A stretch of 64,000 bases of DNA from an uncultured Planctomycetaceae bacterium (GCA_913031625.1 CAJWGB010000003.1:18267-82266); one strand, 5' to 3'. Numbered from the stretch's first letter, positions 1 to 9,416 are shown. A program made the numbers and translations. Notes: generated from the sequence alone by a model not told the origin.

Positions 1-141
1 GCCGCAATAAACAACGGCATTCATGCCGGCGTCCATCAGCTCCTTACCCTTGCGGACAAGGCCATCAAAGTTGGGTGTTCGGTCTTCGTTGCAGGGAGTC
101 ATCAGAGCGGGCACACAGCCGCGAAATACGTCAGCAGTCAT
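1..141 (-). CDS. DapA-family (dihydrodipicolinate synthase-like) lyase, N-terminal fragment
   Basis: Only the first 47 codons are in the window, running off its left edge. The peptide starts MTADVFRGCVPALMTPC and continues with a segment in which a group of residues is followed by FDGLVRKGKELMDAGMNAVV. This is the usual opening of the class I aldolase DHDPS/N-acetylneuraminate lyase superfamily: a beta-strand ending in P-A-L-x-T-P, then helix one leading to G-x-x-A/G-x-x-x. The catalytic Lys and Tyr lie outside the window, so the substrate cannot be named. It is transcribed divergently from nadB, with about 200 bp between them. The ATG at 139-141 is the only plausible start. Confidence 0.75.
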   Translation of the reverse strand, partial: MTADVFRGCVPALMTPCNEDRTPNFDGLVRKGKELMDAGMNAVVYCG

Positions 142-347
142 CGTTTTCGTCCACGTTTGAGCAGTGATCTGCGTATTCTGGCAGCCAATTGCCGGATTCA
201 GAGTCTGGGGTCCCGATTCTCGCTCACATCCCGCGATTTTTTTGGTCACCCCCTTTTTCAACACGCTATTCCGTGTACGGTGAGCTGATTCGGTCCCGGC
301 AATTTCGCCTGATTCCCTGTTGACGGACAGTCTCCCACCGGTTCAGC

Positions 348-1973
348 ATGCAGCCTGATCAGATCATCGTTCCGGCTTTGCGACGATATCTCGTCCCATT
401 TGACCCTAAGCGGGTTCCGCACCAGTTTGCCGATGTGCTCATTCTGGGAGGTGGGATTGCGGGCTGCCGCGCCGCGCTGCAGATTGATTCGTCCCTGCGG
501 ACGATCATCGTTTCCAAGGATCAGATTTCTCAATCCAACAGCGCTTGGGCTCAGGGAGGAATCGCCGGAGTCCTGGACCCACTCGACGATTTTGCCAACC
601 ACGTTGCAGACACGATGATGGCGGGCAAAGGCATGTGCAGTCAGGACGTCGTGGAATCTGTTGTGCAGGAAGCACCGGATCGAATTCGCGATCTCATGCG
701 GTTTGGAGCCGAATTTGATCGTGTGCAGGGTGAGATCGCTCTGACGCTCGAGGGCGGGCACAGTCATCCAAGAGTTGCCCATGCGCTCGGAGATGCCACC
801 GGCAAGGAAGTGATGCGAGCCATGCAGCAGTCAATTGCTGAGGCTGATCACATCGATTTGTGGCAGAAGACATTTACGATCGACCTGCTCACTGTCGACG
901 GTAAGTGCTGTGGAGCGCTCGTCTGGAACCCAAGTCACGGTCGGACGTTTGTCTGGGCCAAACAGACAATTCTGTGCACCGGCGGTGCCGGAGCACTTTA
1001 TCGCGAAACAACCAATCCGCCGATTGCGACAGCCGACGGTCACGCAATCGCTTACCGAGCCGGCTGCGAACTGCGTGACATGGAATTCATGCAGTTTCAT
1101 CCGACTGTCCTGTACATCGCAGGAAGCTCCCGTCACCTGATCACAGAAGCTGTCCGTGGTGAGGGCGCTCATCTGGTAGACGCAGACGGCTACCGCTTCA
1201 TGGAAGACTATGATGAACGCATGGAGCTGGCTCCTCGTGATGTTGTCAGCCAGGCGATCACACAACAGATGGCTCGCACATCACACCCATGTGTGTATCT
1301 GGATCTGTCACCCATCAGGGAGGAAAAGATCCGTGCTCGATTCCCTCACATTGGCCGTGTGTGTACGGAATTCGGTCTGGATATTACTCGAGACCGAGTG
1401 CCTGTTCGGCCAGGCGCGCATTACATGATCGGGGGGGTCACCACGGACACAGAGGGACGTACTTCGTTGCCGGGACTCTGGGCTGCCGGCGAAGTGACCA
1501 GCACCGGTCTGCATGGAGCCAATCGACTCGCCAGCAACAGCCTTCTGGAGGGAGTGGTCTACGGGCTGCGGTGTGGAAAGAATGCCTCCGACGCAGCACT
1601 CGGAACCAGCGACAGCTTCACCGCGCCGTCATTGGTTTCTGAGAAAGGACTGCCTCACGAGACGGATGAGACTCTGGACCTGACGGACATTCGAAACGCA
1701 CTTCGCAGTCTGATGTGGCGAAGCGTGGGGATCAGCAGGACCGAACAGGAGTTGAGTACTGCTCGTGCCCAGCTGGACTTCTGGGCAAATTATGTGTGCC
1801 GGCGTGACCTGACAGAACCTGCCGGCTGGGAACTGCAGAACATGATGCTGGTCAGCCGCGTGATGGCGGCGGCCGCTTTATCACGCCAGGAAAGTCGAGG
1901 CGTGCACCTGCGAACTGATTACCCGGAAACCGATGAAGCTGCTGCAAGGCACATCACTGTTTCGTCGGCGTAA
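348..1973 (+). CDS. nadB: L-aspartate oxidase
   Basis: This FAD flavoprotein would oxidise L-aspartate to iminoaspartate, the first step of de novo NAD synthesis, working with quinolinate synthase NadA in the cytoplasm. The 541-residue product matches the family length. A dinucleotide-binding motif LILGGGIAGCRAA is at about residues 32-44, after a short extension. The flavin-domain signature SNSAWAQGGIAG (about 62-73), the TGGAGALYRETTNP segment, the substrate-region motif TEAVRGEGAHLVD and the late FAD motif LWAAGEVTSTGLHGANRLASNSL are all visible. The last roughly 100 residues form the succinate dehydrogenase-like helical domain. No nadA or nadC is adjacent. A perfect hairpin follows the stop. 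Confidence 0.95.
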   Translation: MQPDQIIVPALRRYLVPFDPKRVPHQFADVLILGGGIAGCRAALQIDSSLRTIIVSKDQISQSNSAWAQGGIAGVLDPLDDFANHVADTMMAGKGMCSQDVVESVVQEAPDRIRDLMRFGAEFDRVQGEIALTLEGGHSHPRVAHALGDATGKEVMRAMQQSIAEADHIDLWQKTFTIDLLTVDGKCCGALVWNPSHGRTFVWAKQTILCTGGAGALYRETTNPPIATADGHAIAYRAGCELRDMEFMQFHPTVLYIAGSSRHLITEAVRGEGAHLVDADGYRFMEDYDERMELAPRDVVSQAITQQMARTSHPCVYLDLSPIREEKIRARFPHIGRVCTEFGLDITRDRVPVRPGAHYMIGGVTTDTEGRTSLPGLWAAGEVTSTGLHGANRLASNSLLEGVVYGLRCGKNASDAALGTSDSFTAPSLVSEKGLPHETDETLDLTDIRNALRSLMWRSVGISRTEQELSTARAQLDFWANYVCRRDLTEPAGWELQNMMLVSRVMAAAALSRQESRGVHLRTDYPETDEAAARHITVSSA

Positions 1974-1980
1974 GCTGGCC

Positions 1981-2001
1981 GACGCGGAATTATTCCGCGT
2001 C
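1981..2001. terminator. Hairpin between convergent genes
   Basis: A perfect 9-bp inverted repeat (gacgcggaa / ttccgcgtc) with a 3-nt loop begins 8 bp after the nadB stop. It lies in the short gap between nadB (+) and the convergent methyltransferase gene (-). There is no clean T-tract, so Rho-independent termination is only probable. Confidence 0.5.
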
Positions 2002-2080
2002 CGGATTTCTGGCGAAGTCCACTCCACAAACAACAGACAAGTCGTGGCCTTCACCAGCGCGCCTGAATCGAATGCGTCTG

Positions 2081-3040
2081 CTAACTGCGTGGCTTGCAGA
2101 TGATCGTCTGCATTGACAGGTTCAGTCGCTTCTCGAACAGCAGGATCGGACTTAGCAACAACTGGCCCAGCGCGTAGGGGTAGATGGCTTTCTGCAGGTT
2201 TAGTCCGCGCCCCCGGAAGAACAGAAACACGGTCCCTGCAAACAGATAAAAGTAAGCCGGGAACGCGCCCCAGGGAAGGTAGTCAACCACTTCGAGTCCG
2301 GATCGTTCGGCGAACTTTGTCAGCATCTCTTTGGAATACAGGACGGTATGCTGCGGTGCCTGGACGCCCGGCCAGCGATTGCCAAACAGTTTGTAGGTAA
2401 CGCAGTCGAGGCGCGGAACTTCCACCACGAGCCTGCCATCGGGCTTCAGAGTTCGAGCGGCGGTTTCCAGTGTTTGAACGGGGTCGTAATCATGTTCCAG
2501 GAAATGCCACATGGTGACGAGGTCATAACTGTTGTCTTCGTGCGGTGCCTCGTAGAAGAGACCCTGATGAAAGTCGACGCCCTCATAAAATGGCAGGTCG
2601 CTCAGGTCCTTGAAGTCGATTCCTCCGGCCGAACAGTTGTACTGCTGGCGGAGACGCTGCAGGAAGGAACCGCTTCCTGACCCCACATCCAGAACACGAC
2701 TGTCGGAGTTCAGAGTGATATAGCGACTGATCAGCTTGTCCTTTTCGCGGTCATGCTTATCCATTCCGCGCTGATAGAACTTTGTCAGAATCCCCCAGTT
2801 CTTCTTACGACGATGGGCGATGTAATCGTCATCATACCAGTCGCCGATATGTTCAATCTTCAGTCTCGGTGTCTGATAGACGAGCCCACAACCGTCACAC
2901 GTGACATAGGTAAAGTTACCTGGCTTGCCAGTCAGGTCATCCTGGCCGGTGAGCAGAAAGGTATGAGCTGACTCACCACAGTGATAACAGTTGACGTCCT
3001 CGAACTGATCAGAAGTAGGTTCAGTCAGTGGGGTGTTCAT
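2081..3040 (-). CDS. Class I SAM-dependent methyltransferase with N-terminal zinc-ribbon-like segment
   Basis: The 319-residue protein opens with a four-cysteine cluster (CYHCG near residue 18 and CDGCG near residue 48) that looks like a small zinc-binding ribbon. A Rossmann-type methyltransferase core follows: motif I is VLDVGSGSGSFL (about 115-126), the acidic strand-2 region follows, and YDLVTMWHFLEHDYDP is the strand-4/post-I region of the Methyltransf_23 type. This architecture is common in enzymes acting on sugar or lipid-linked intermediates. The C-terminal part has a hydrophobic stretch (YFYLFAGTVFLFF) that may give membrane association. The substrate cannot be read from the sequence. 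The gene is about 55 bp upstream of the sulfatase gene in coordinates but is read after it, so co-transcription is plausible. Confidence 0.82.
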   Translation of the reverse strand: MNTPLTEPTSDQFEDVNCYHCGESAHTFLLTGQDDLTGKPGNFTYVTCDGCGLVYQTPRLKIEHIGDWYDDDYIAHRRKKNWGILTKFYQRGMDKHDREKDKLISRYITLNSDSRVLDVGSGSGSFLQRLRQQYNCSAGGIDFKDLSDLPFYEGVDFHQGLFYEAPHEDNSYDLVTMWHFLEHDYDPVQTLETAARTLKPDGRLVVEVPRLDCVTYKLFGNRWPGVQAPQHTVLYSKEMLTKFAERSGLEVVDYLPWGAFPAYFYLFAGTVFLFFRGRGLNLQKAIYPYALGQLLLSPILLFEKRLNLSMQTIICKPRS

Positions 3041-3094
3041 CCGGCAGTGGTGTCCTGATGAGTACTTCAGGTGATTGGCGGCAGGTCTGCTTGT

Positions 3095-4480
3095 TTACCG
3101 GTCCTGCAGTCCGGCCGATGGTCGGGGCACAGGTTCGTTTGCGTTGACCGACTGTCGCCAGTCTTTGAGTTGCTTCAGCAGTCTGTTCGCCAGTTGTGGT
3201 TTACTCTTCGCAAGGTCCTTTCGCTCCGAAATATCTTTCCGAACGTTGTACAGCTCAACACTGTCAGTGTCATAAAAGTGAATGAGCTTGTGATCACCGG
3301 ACCGGATGGCAGTCCCCAGCCGATTGTCTTTGTGAAATGCGAAGTTGGGATAATGGATGTAGATGGCGTCTCTGTCCGGCCGCTTTCCCCCTTTCAGGTG
3401 TGGCAGCAGGCTGATCCCATCACCCGGATAGCTGTCGCGAGGTCTGAGGCCGGCGACTTCAAGGAGTGTGGGATAGAAGTCCGTCAGAATCACCGGTTCA
3501 CTGCTGACTCTGCCTTTGGGGATGATGCCTGGCCAGCGAACGATTAACGGGATCCGAATGCCTCCTTCATAGAGATGCCCCTTATCGCCTCGCAGTGGCG
3601 TTGGGTCGCCGACTCCTCCATAAGGACCGTTGTCCGATGTGAATACGACGAACGTTTCATCCTCAATCTTCAGATCTCTCAGTTCCTGCAGGATCCGTCC
3701 GATCGCGTTGTCCATGGCTTCAATCATGGCGGCGTATCGATGATCGCGAAAACCCTTCAACGGACGATCTTTGTACTTGCTGATCAGGTCTTCCGGCGCT
3801 TCCATCGGCCAGTGGACTGTGTAGTTGAAAAGAGAGACAAAGAACGGTTCATCTTTCTTCTGTTGCTGACGAATGAACTGAATCGTCTCATCCGCAAGGC
3901 GATCCGGGAGATACTCACCTTCTTTGCGGTCCTGCAGAAAATCGATTCGGTACGGATCAAAGAACGTGCGGGGACCGCCAAACGAACATCCGCCGATGTT
4001 GATGTCGTAACCCTGGTGCTGCGGCGCGAATTGATGATCTTTGTTACAGTACAGGTGCCACTTTCCGATAAACGCAGTGGCATATCCGCCATCTGCCTTC
4101 AAGCGCTCGGCGATCGTTGTGTAGTCCAGATCGAGGTGATCCTTCATGGGAGCCGGCAGCAGCTTTGAGTCTTCCGGCGTAAAACGATCCTGATGCGGCA
4201 GATGATTCGTGATGTGGAGTCGTGCCGGAGCCAGTCCGGTGACAATTGCAGCTCGGGTTGGCGAACAAACGGGAGCAGCAGCGTACGCGTCCGTAAATCG
4301 GATGCCCTCACTGGCCAGTCGATTGACGTGGGGCGTATGAACGTGCTCATTCCCCTGACACGCGATATCCATCCATCCCATGTCGTCAATGAGAATAAAC
4401 AGGATGTTGGGACGCTCCGCAGCACTGGCGACTGTGCAGAGTAACGCCACGAGAAGGGTAGACAGGTGTCGAAATGTCAT
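3095..4480 (-). CDS. Secreted type I sulfatase (arylsulfatase A family)
   Basis: This enzyme would hydrolyse sulfate esters, probably of sulfated polysaccharides, after export. The ATG at 4480 is preferred over one 14 codons upstream because it gives a clean signal peptide (MTFRHLSTLLVALLCTVASAA). The mature 461-residue protein begins RPNILFILIDDMGW, the N-terminal metal-binding Asp pair. The formylglycine motif is C72-S-P-T-R in APVCSPTRAAI, so an activating FGE enzyme is needed. GKWHLYCN and the late metal site FTSDNGP are present. The protein ends with a C-terminal region of the usual sulfatase type. Sulfatases are numerous in planctomycetes. The natural substrate cannot be inferred. Confidence 0.93.
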   Translation of the reverse strand: MTFRHLSTLLVALLCTVASAAERPNILFILIDDMGWMDIACQGNEHVHTPHVNRLASEGIRFTDAYAAAPVCSPTRAAIVTGLAPARLHITNHLPHQDRFTPEDSKLLPAPMKDHLDLDYTTIAERLKADGGYATAFIGKWHLYCNKDHQFAPQHQGYDINIGGCSFGGPRTFFDPYRIDFLQDRKEGEYLPDRLADETIQFIRQQQKKDEPFFVSLFNYTVHWPMEAPEDLISKYKDRPLKGFRDHRYAAMIEAMDNAIGRILQELRDLKIEDETFVVFTSDNGPYGGVGDPTPLRGDKGHLYEGGIRIPLIVRWPGIIPKGRVSSEPVILTDFYPTLLEVAGLRPRDSYPGDGISLLPHLKGGKRPDRDAIYIHYPNFAFHKDNRLGTAIRSGDHKLIHFYDTDSVELYNVRKDISERKDLAKSKPQLANRLLKQLKDWRQSVNANEPVPRPSAGLQDR

Positions 4481-4620
4481 GGTTGAGTCCGTTGAATTCG
4501 CGGGAAGCTCATACCGTGACAATCTCAGCGCGTGACGTCAACGGACTCAGAAATCCTGTGCGACGGTCGTCGAGTAACACGACACCTGTCGCCGGTCATT
4601 GAGAAGCCGGAATCTCCAGT

Positions 4621-4637
4621 CGGCCTCTGTGAGGCCG
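4621..4637. terminator. Short perfect hairpin
   Basis: A 7-bp perfect inverted repeat (cggcctc / gaggccg) with a 3-nt loop lies about 45 bp after the stop of the lipoprotein gene on the minus strand and upstream of the sulfatase start. It could end transcription of the lipoprotein pair. No T-tract follows. Confidence 0.35.
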
Positions 4638-4683
4638 GATCGATCAGCCGCAAGGTGAAATACCTCAGCGACATGAATCTCAG

Positions 4684-5796
4684 CTATTGTCCGCCGGAGG
4701 GTTGCCATCCAAAGCCGTCCGTACGCTTCTGCTCATTTGTCCGGAATCGGGCAAACGGGCTGTCATCCTGCTGCTCCACCTGACGAGGTGGCATGCGTCG
4801 AACGGTTGGTTTCGGTGGTTCCAGCGGCACGGCCGTCCGCCCCGAGCTGTCACCGAACGGGTCTGCGTCCAAATCAACCGGGGGCGAAAGTGTCTTGAGT
4901 GGATTCACAGGTGTCGATCGGTGCGTCTGCATTCGGGTTGGTGAAGTACGACTCTGTGTTGTTCGCGGTTGCGGGAGCTTCTGAACAACTGCGGCGTTCG
5001 GATCTTCATAGATTAGTGGTTCCGCTTTCTCTGAACCGACCGGCTGTGGTTTGATGAAGCCTGCCATGGGCGCAGTCCCGGAACTGCCTTCTGATTCAGG
5101 AATCAGAGGTTCCGCGAATTCCCTTGCCAGAGCTTCCCGCTGTGCTTCCATGTTGTTGCGAGCTTCTCGTCGAACCTGTTCAAACTCATTTGCAGAGGAA
5201 TGCAGCTCGTTTTCAAACTCATTCCTCAGGTCCGTAAACGACTCTTCGGTCTGGCTGACCTGCTGGATGGCCCCGGCATGCATGCGAGTAGCCTCGCGGT
5301 CCCATTCTCGCTGTCTTGACTCTCGGAACTGTGCAAAGTCCTTGCTGAGCATTTCGACCGTTTCAGTCAGACCACTTTCCATTGCTTCATCACGAACGAA
5401 GGCCGCCATTTCTTCCATGTTGGGTGGAGGGGCAGGCGTGTTTGGTTCTTTGGTGAAGTCGGTAAACAGTGAATCAGCCTCTGACTCGATTTGCGCGAGT
5501 CGCGGGTCCGTTGTTCCGGCCTTCTGCGAGCCCGCCGTGTGCATGATGCGACTATAATCGGACGGGTCGGACGGAACGGTCGGATCTTTCGGAGCGCTTC
5601 CTGACAGGCTGGCGACATCAAAGCCGCCCGGTCTGACGGGAGCTGGCTGAGGAGCTTCCGATTCATCACCGGTGTCCAGTGCAAACGGATCATCCGTGAG
5701 GGCTGCGTAACCGGGGCGCGTCATCTCACGAAACCGATGACAACCGGTCGTTGCGATGATTGAAATGGCCATCAGAGTGAATGTGAGAGGTTTCAT
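4684..5796 (-). CDS. Planctomycete lipoprotein with central coiled coil, function unknown
   Basis: I do not recognise a named family. The 370-residue product has an N-terminal lipoprotein signal ending ATTGC, with the lipidated Cys at residue 19. A low-complexity Pro/Asp region follows. Then comes a long charged heptad-like helix at about residues 110-240, rich in E, R and Q. The tail is Pro/Thr/Arg-rich and ends in a Gly-rich peptide. It is probably anchored to a membrane with an extended helical rod. Its ATG overlaps the TGA of the upstream gene by 4 bp (ATGA at 5793-5796), so the two are translationally coupled and likely work together. Confidence 0.75.
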   Translation of the reverse strand: MKPLTFTLMAISIIATTGCHRFREMTRPGYAALTDDPFALDTGDESEAPQPAPVRPGGFDVASLSGSAPKDPTVPSDPSDYSRIMHTAGSQKAGTTDPRLAQIESEADSLFTDFTKEPNTPAPPPNMEEMAAFVRDEAMESGLTETVEMLSKDFAQFRESRQREWDREATRMHAGAIQQVSQTEESFTDLRNEFENELHSSANEFEQVRREARNNMEAQREALAREFAEPLIPESEGSSGTAPMAGFIKPQPVGSEKAEPLIYEDPNAAVVQKLPQPRTTQSRTSPTRMQTHRSTPVNPLKTLSPPVDLDADPFGDSSGRTAVPLEPPKPTVRRMPPRQVEQQDDSPFARFRTNEQKRTDGFGWQPSGGQ

Positions 5797-6881
5797 CGCG
5801 ATTTCTTCCGCTGAATCGGCGCCTGCTCTTTGGCAGTCGGATTCAGACTCGGATTGACTCCGGTCTTTGGGGAACCGGAATGGTATCTGCGGTTAAATGC
5901 TGAAGGGTCAAAGTCGTCTCGGCGCGCGGCCGATTTGGCGTTGTACAGAAACTTCTGCTCAGCTGGCAGCTGCTCAGGGTTGATCTGACTGACAGTTGTA
6001 CGTGCTGGCGACGAGGCTGTGCTGACAAGCGTTGGCTCAAGGTGTTGGGCAACACTGCGAACCCATGTCTTCAGCAGGTCAAGCTGGAGACTGCCGCTGC
6101 GGCCAGGGAAACTGGGGTGTCGGCTCCCACCATGCATCTTCAATGCGTGGACCAGGAGCGGACTGCTGTCGGGAGATTCGAGGTTAACCTGGCTGAGCAC
6201 TGAGGCCAGATTCTGCTCCGAGATTCGCGGCTTCATGATTCGACCATATCGCACCAGTCGGAAGTCCGTCTTCAGGCCAGCATGACACTGCGCACACTTG
6301 TTAATCATGATTGGCTGAATCCGCAGCGTGAATTGTCGAGCCTGCTCCGGCGGGAGACCTCCCAGAGAAAGTCGGTCGGCCACCATCGCTTCCGCGACTG
6401 CCTGCTGAAGATGCATTGGCTTTTGAGCAGCCTCAGTCCGTTGTCGCTCCATTCGCGCCAGTGATTCGAGGATACCCTTTGCGTCCTGTCGGTTCGGGTC
6501 AAGGTGCAGCGCGTCGAGTGCTTCACGGCGAGCGGCGGCCTTCAGGTGATGGCTCAGGCACCACCGTGCGAGTTGCAGATGTACGTCGGGCGACAGAGTT
6601 TCAAATGACGAACGCATTCTGCGATACGCGTCATCCATGTCACGAGCGGCAAACTTGATATTGCCGGCGGCAACCAGCATCTGACCGTTGGGCAGTTTGA
6701 CTTCGTAACCGCCGGGCCGCGGCGTCAATTCGCCTTTGACCACATTTCCGGTATGCAGCACGAGAACGCCTCGCCGTGACGCATCCGTGGAATCGGAATC
6801 GCGCAGCGACAGCTGCTGGGCTGCGAGGTCCGCGTGCCCCAGAAGAACGGTTGCCAGGATGAGTCTGTAAATCGTCTTCAT
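5793..6881 (-). CDS. Secreted protein with a single CxxCH heme-type motif
   Basis: The chosen ATG at 6881 (21 codons inside the longest frame) gives a signal peptide, MKTIYRLILATVLLGHADLAAQ, and a 362-residue protein. Residues 35-80 resemble a small beta domain of the kind seen in planctomycete secreted proteins (GVLVLHTGNVVKGELTPRPGGYEVKLPNG). A helical stretch follows. CAQCH is at residues 196-200, followed by the DFRLVRYG and SPLLVHALKMHGG segments typical of planctomycete cytochrome-like domains with one heme. The C-terminus is a basic, Pro-rich tail. It is coupled by a 4-bp overlap to the downstream lipoprotein gene. Heme attachment is inferred from the motif; the role is unknown. Confidence 0.75.
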   Translation of the reverse strand: MKTIYRLILATVLLGHADLAAQQLSLRDSDSTDASRRGVLVLHTGNVVKGELTPRPGGYEVKLPNGQMLVAAGNIKFAARDMDDAYRRMRSSFETLSPDVHLQLARWCLSHHLKAAARREALDALHLDPNRQDAKGILESLARMERQRTEAAQKPMHLQQAVAEAMVADRLSLGGLPPEQARQFTLRIQPIMINKCAQCHAGLKTDFRLVRYGRIMKPRISEQNLASVLSQVNLESPDSSPLLVHALKMHGGSRHPSFPGRSGSLQLDLLKTWVRSVAQHLEPTLVSTASSPARTTVSQINPEQLPAEQKFLYNAKSAARRDDFDPSAFNRRYHSGSPKTGVNPSLNPTAKEQAPIQRKKSR

Positions 6882-6901
6882 GACTGCATTGAACGGGATA
6901 G

Positions 6902-7090
6902 TCAGCGCGCAGGTTTCGGGGCGCAGGACTTCCATTGGCCGCAACCGTATCTGTGAATGGTGAAACGGGTCAATACGAGCCGTTCTTCGCCGGTCGCCTC
7001 GATGATCTGCTGTGATTCCAGAGGGTCCGACTTACGTATGACTGGCGAAATGGGATCTCGTTTCGGCAGAATCTGCTGAAAGCGGCGCAC
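6902..7090 (-). CDS. Possible small protein of 62 residues
   Basis: A GTG-started frame encodes a 62-residue peptide with natural-looking composition. It contains SDPLESQQIIEATGEERLVL and ends YGCGQWKSCAPKPAR. It stops 20 bp before the start of the heme-motif gene and runs in the same direction, so it could be the first gene of that operon. I recognise no family and the start has no convincing ribosome binding site. It may be spurious. Confidence 0.3.
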   Translation of the reverse strand: MRRFQQILPKRDPISPVIRKSDPLESQQIIEATGEERLVLTRFTIHRYGCGQWKSCAPKPAR

Positions 7091-7121
7091 ACCCGTGCTT
7101 CTCTGTCGTGGATTACCCCAG

Positions 7122-7652
7122 ATGACCGACTCGCAAAAAGACGCCTGCTCACTGATTCAGCTGAGACCTGTGAGACGATCAGACCTGGATGCGATCTTCG
7201 TTTTGCAGGGAGACGCTGCTGGCAACGACCAGGCCGCCACCATTCCGAGAAGTCGGGAATCGTTCGATGAACACTGGGACCTCGTATTGAACGACTCCAG
7301 TGCAGGTGCATACAGCATCATTGTTTCCGACCGGCTGGTCGGAACGATTGCACGCTATCGGATGCAGAGCACTGACTATGTTGGATACTGGATCGGACCT
7401 GACGATCGTGGCCGAGGCGTTGCAACGCAGGCATTGTGTAAACTTTTGAAGCTTCATCCGGAACGGCCGTTGATGGCCCGCGTGGCCGTCAGTAATGCCG
7501 CTTCCGTTCAGGTATTGCAAAAGAACGGGTTTGAGATCGTTGATCGGTATCACGCGGAAGCAACCGATCGCTTTCTTGCCTGTGAGGAGTACCTTATGCA
7601 GCTGGACAGCTTAAAAGATGGCAGAATTCATTCCGACGGGAGAGACCAATGA
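7122..7652 (+). CDS. GNAT-family N-acetyltransferase
   Basis: The product is a 176-residue acetyltransferase of the GNAT fold. The ATG at 7122 is preferred because IQLRPVRRSDLDAIF, the first strand and helix of the fold, then begins near residue 14. The acetyl-CoA-binding motif A appears as YWIGPDDRGRGVATQALCKLL, with the R-G-x-G-x-A core. The late strand/helix VAVSNAASVQVLQKNGFEIVDR is the classic RimJ/RimL-like ending. Substrate unknown. Its TGA overlaps the ATG of the following dimethylformamidase-like gene (ATGA at 7649-7652), so the two are coupled. Confidence 0.88.
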   Translation: MTDSQKDACSLIQLRPVRRSDLDAIFVLQGDAAGNDQAATIPRSRESFDEHWDLVLNDSSAGAYSIIVSDRLVGTIARYRMQSTDYVGYWIGPDDRGRGVATQALCKLLKLHPERPLMARVAVSNAASVQVLQKNGFEIVDRYHAEATDRFLACEEYLMQLDSLKDGRIHSDGRDQ

Positions 7653-9196
7653 GCCCTGGCAGTGATCGCTTTGGACGACGTGACCTTCTCAAAGGAACGG
7701 CGGCAGCCAGTGCTGCCGCCCTTACCGGGACAGTCAATGCAGACGAACAGTCAGGCCTGATTGCCGGGGAGAATGCTCGTAAAGGAACAACGGACTGGCA
7801 GCTGACTCGTGTCCGGACTGATGAAGGTCCGTTTCGGACGTCGCTGATTGAAGGATACTGTTCTCATCAGTCAGTTGCGGCTGGTGATACCCTCAGTGTG
7901 TTCGTAAGCACTCAGCCCGCTCGAAAGTTTCGCCTCGATGTTTACCGTATGGGATATTACGGCGGCACAGGTGGTTATCACAAGGCGACATTTGAAGGAA
8001 GTGGCAAGCCTCAGGCAGTTCCGGAAATCGGCTCGCTGCCAGGACGACTACGAGAGTGTCAGTGGGAACCGACACTCGAGATCACGATCCCTCAGGACTG
8101 GGTCAGCGGTGTTTACCTCGGCAAACTCACCACCATTCCGGAGTCCGCCAGTGAACCGTACTGGCAGAGTTACGTCGTGTTCATTGTCCGAGACAACAGG
8201 AAAGCAGATTTCCTTTTTCAGTGCAGTGACAATACGTGGCAGGCCTACAACAAATGGCCCGTGAATGAGTCACTCTACACGCATCCGGACGGTGCTCATG
8301 CTCCGGGTGTTGCTGTCAGCTTCGACCGACCGTACGGCAAGTACACACAGATCTTTGATCACCCGCTGTCGATTGGTTCGGGCGAGTTTCTGCTGTGGGA
8401 ATATCCACTCGCATTCTGGATGGAGCAGCAGGGGATGGATGTGACGTACGGATCCAACCTTGATACATGCCAGAGTGAGTTCGTGGAGCGCTGTGGAGTG
8501 TTTGTCAGTGTGGGCCATGATGAATATTGGGATCGAAGACAATATGACGCTGTTGAGAAGGCTCTGAAGAACGGGACCAGCCTTGCATGGCTGTGTGGCA
8601 ACTCGGTGTTCATCGACTCTCCGTTTTCAGCATCATCCCGTGGGGTCGACGGTCGAATTATTACACGCACCGGATGTTTCGGAGAGATGCGCAGGGAGGA
8701 GCAGGAATCCTACGCCTCTCTATTCGCAGGGCTGAAACAGACTGCACCCGACGAACGCCGCATCATGGGTGTTCGCAGTGTGGTGCCATTCAATGGAGGA
8801 GGCGACTGGACGTGCCGCAAACCCGATCACTGGCTGTTTGAAGGTACGGGAATGCAGGCCGGTGAGAGCATCCCGGGGCTGGTTGGCTGGGAACACCACG
8901 GCGAACCCGACCCAAATCTCGCCGGGATAGAGGTCGTGGCCTCTGGCTCCATCTGGTCCGGCGGGACTCGGGAGGGGCACTACGAGAGCGTTGTGTTTCA
9001 AGGGCCAAAGGGAAACCTCGTGTTTAATGCCTCAAGTGTTTTCTGGGCGCAGGGACTTGCCGCACCTCCGGGACACATCATCCCGTGGTCACACTTCAGC
9101 AGACCGCATGGACCTGATTCACGCGTGCAGAAAATCACGGCAAACGCGCTGGCCAGACTTCTGCAGTCGTCAGCGAGCCACACAAAAACACGTTAG
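7649..9196 (+). CDS. Tat-exported N,N-dimethylformamidase large-subunit-like protein
   Basis: The 515-residue protein starts with a twin-arginine signal (GRRDLLKGTAAASAAALTG). The body resembles the large-subunit domain of N,N-dimethylformamidase: an Ig-like N-terminal part (DTLSVFVSTQPARKFRLDVYR) is followed by the FLFQCSDNTWQAYNKWP segment. Then come the YTQIFDHPLS region, LWEYPLAFWMEQQGMDVTYG, VFVSVGHDEYWD and a later GNLVFNASSVFWAQGL. Proteins with this domain are widespread in soil and marine bacteria and most have no proven substrate, so amidase activity on DMF is not claimed. Translational coupling to the upstream GNAT gene suggests a shared pathway. Confidence 0.8.
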   Translation: MSPGSDRFGRRDLLKGTAAASAAALTGTVNADEQSGLIAGENARKGTTDWQLTRVRTDEGPFRTSLIEGYCSHQSVAAGDTLSVFVSTQPARKFRLDVYRMGYYGGTGGYHKATFEGSGKPQAVPEIGSLPGRLRECQWEPTLEITIPQDWVSGVYLGKLTTIPESASEPYWQSYVVFIVRDNRKADFLFQCSDNTWQAYNKWPVNESLYTHPDGAHAPGVAVSFDRPYGKYTQIFDHPLSIGSGEFLLWEYPLAFWMEQQGMDVTYGSNLDTCQSEFVERCGVFVSVGHDEYWDRRQYDAVEKALKNGTSLAWLCGNSVFIDSPFSASSRGVDGRIITRTGCFGEMRREEQESYASLFAGLKQTAPDERRIMGVRSVVPFNGGGDWTCRKPDHWLFEGTGMQAGESIPGLVGWEHHGEPDPNLAGIEVVASGSIWSGGTREGHYESVVFQGPKGNLVFNASSVFWAQGLAAPPGHIIPWSHFSRPHGPDSRVQKITANALARLLQSSASHTKTR

Positions 9197-9416
9197 GGGA
9201 CAGCTCGGCAGGTGCACCTGCAGCATTGGAAGCACGTCCCGAAGGCTGGAGGACAGACGAGAGACGGTCCGCAGGAATCCAGCGGGATTCGCGAACGTGA
9301 ATCTCTGATCATTGTCCGGAACGTAGCGATTATCTCGCAGCATCTCTTCGGCCCTCGGGCGTTTTCGTCGGAGCGCAATTCCACGCCTCTGCTGAGTTGG
9401 TCACACTGGTAAGGCT

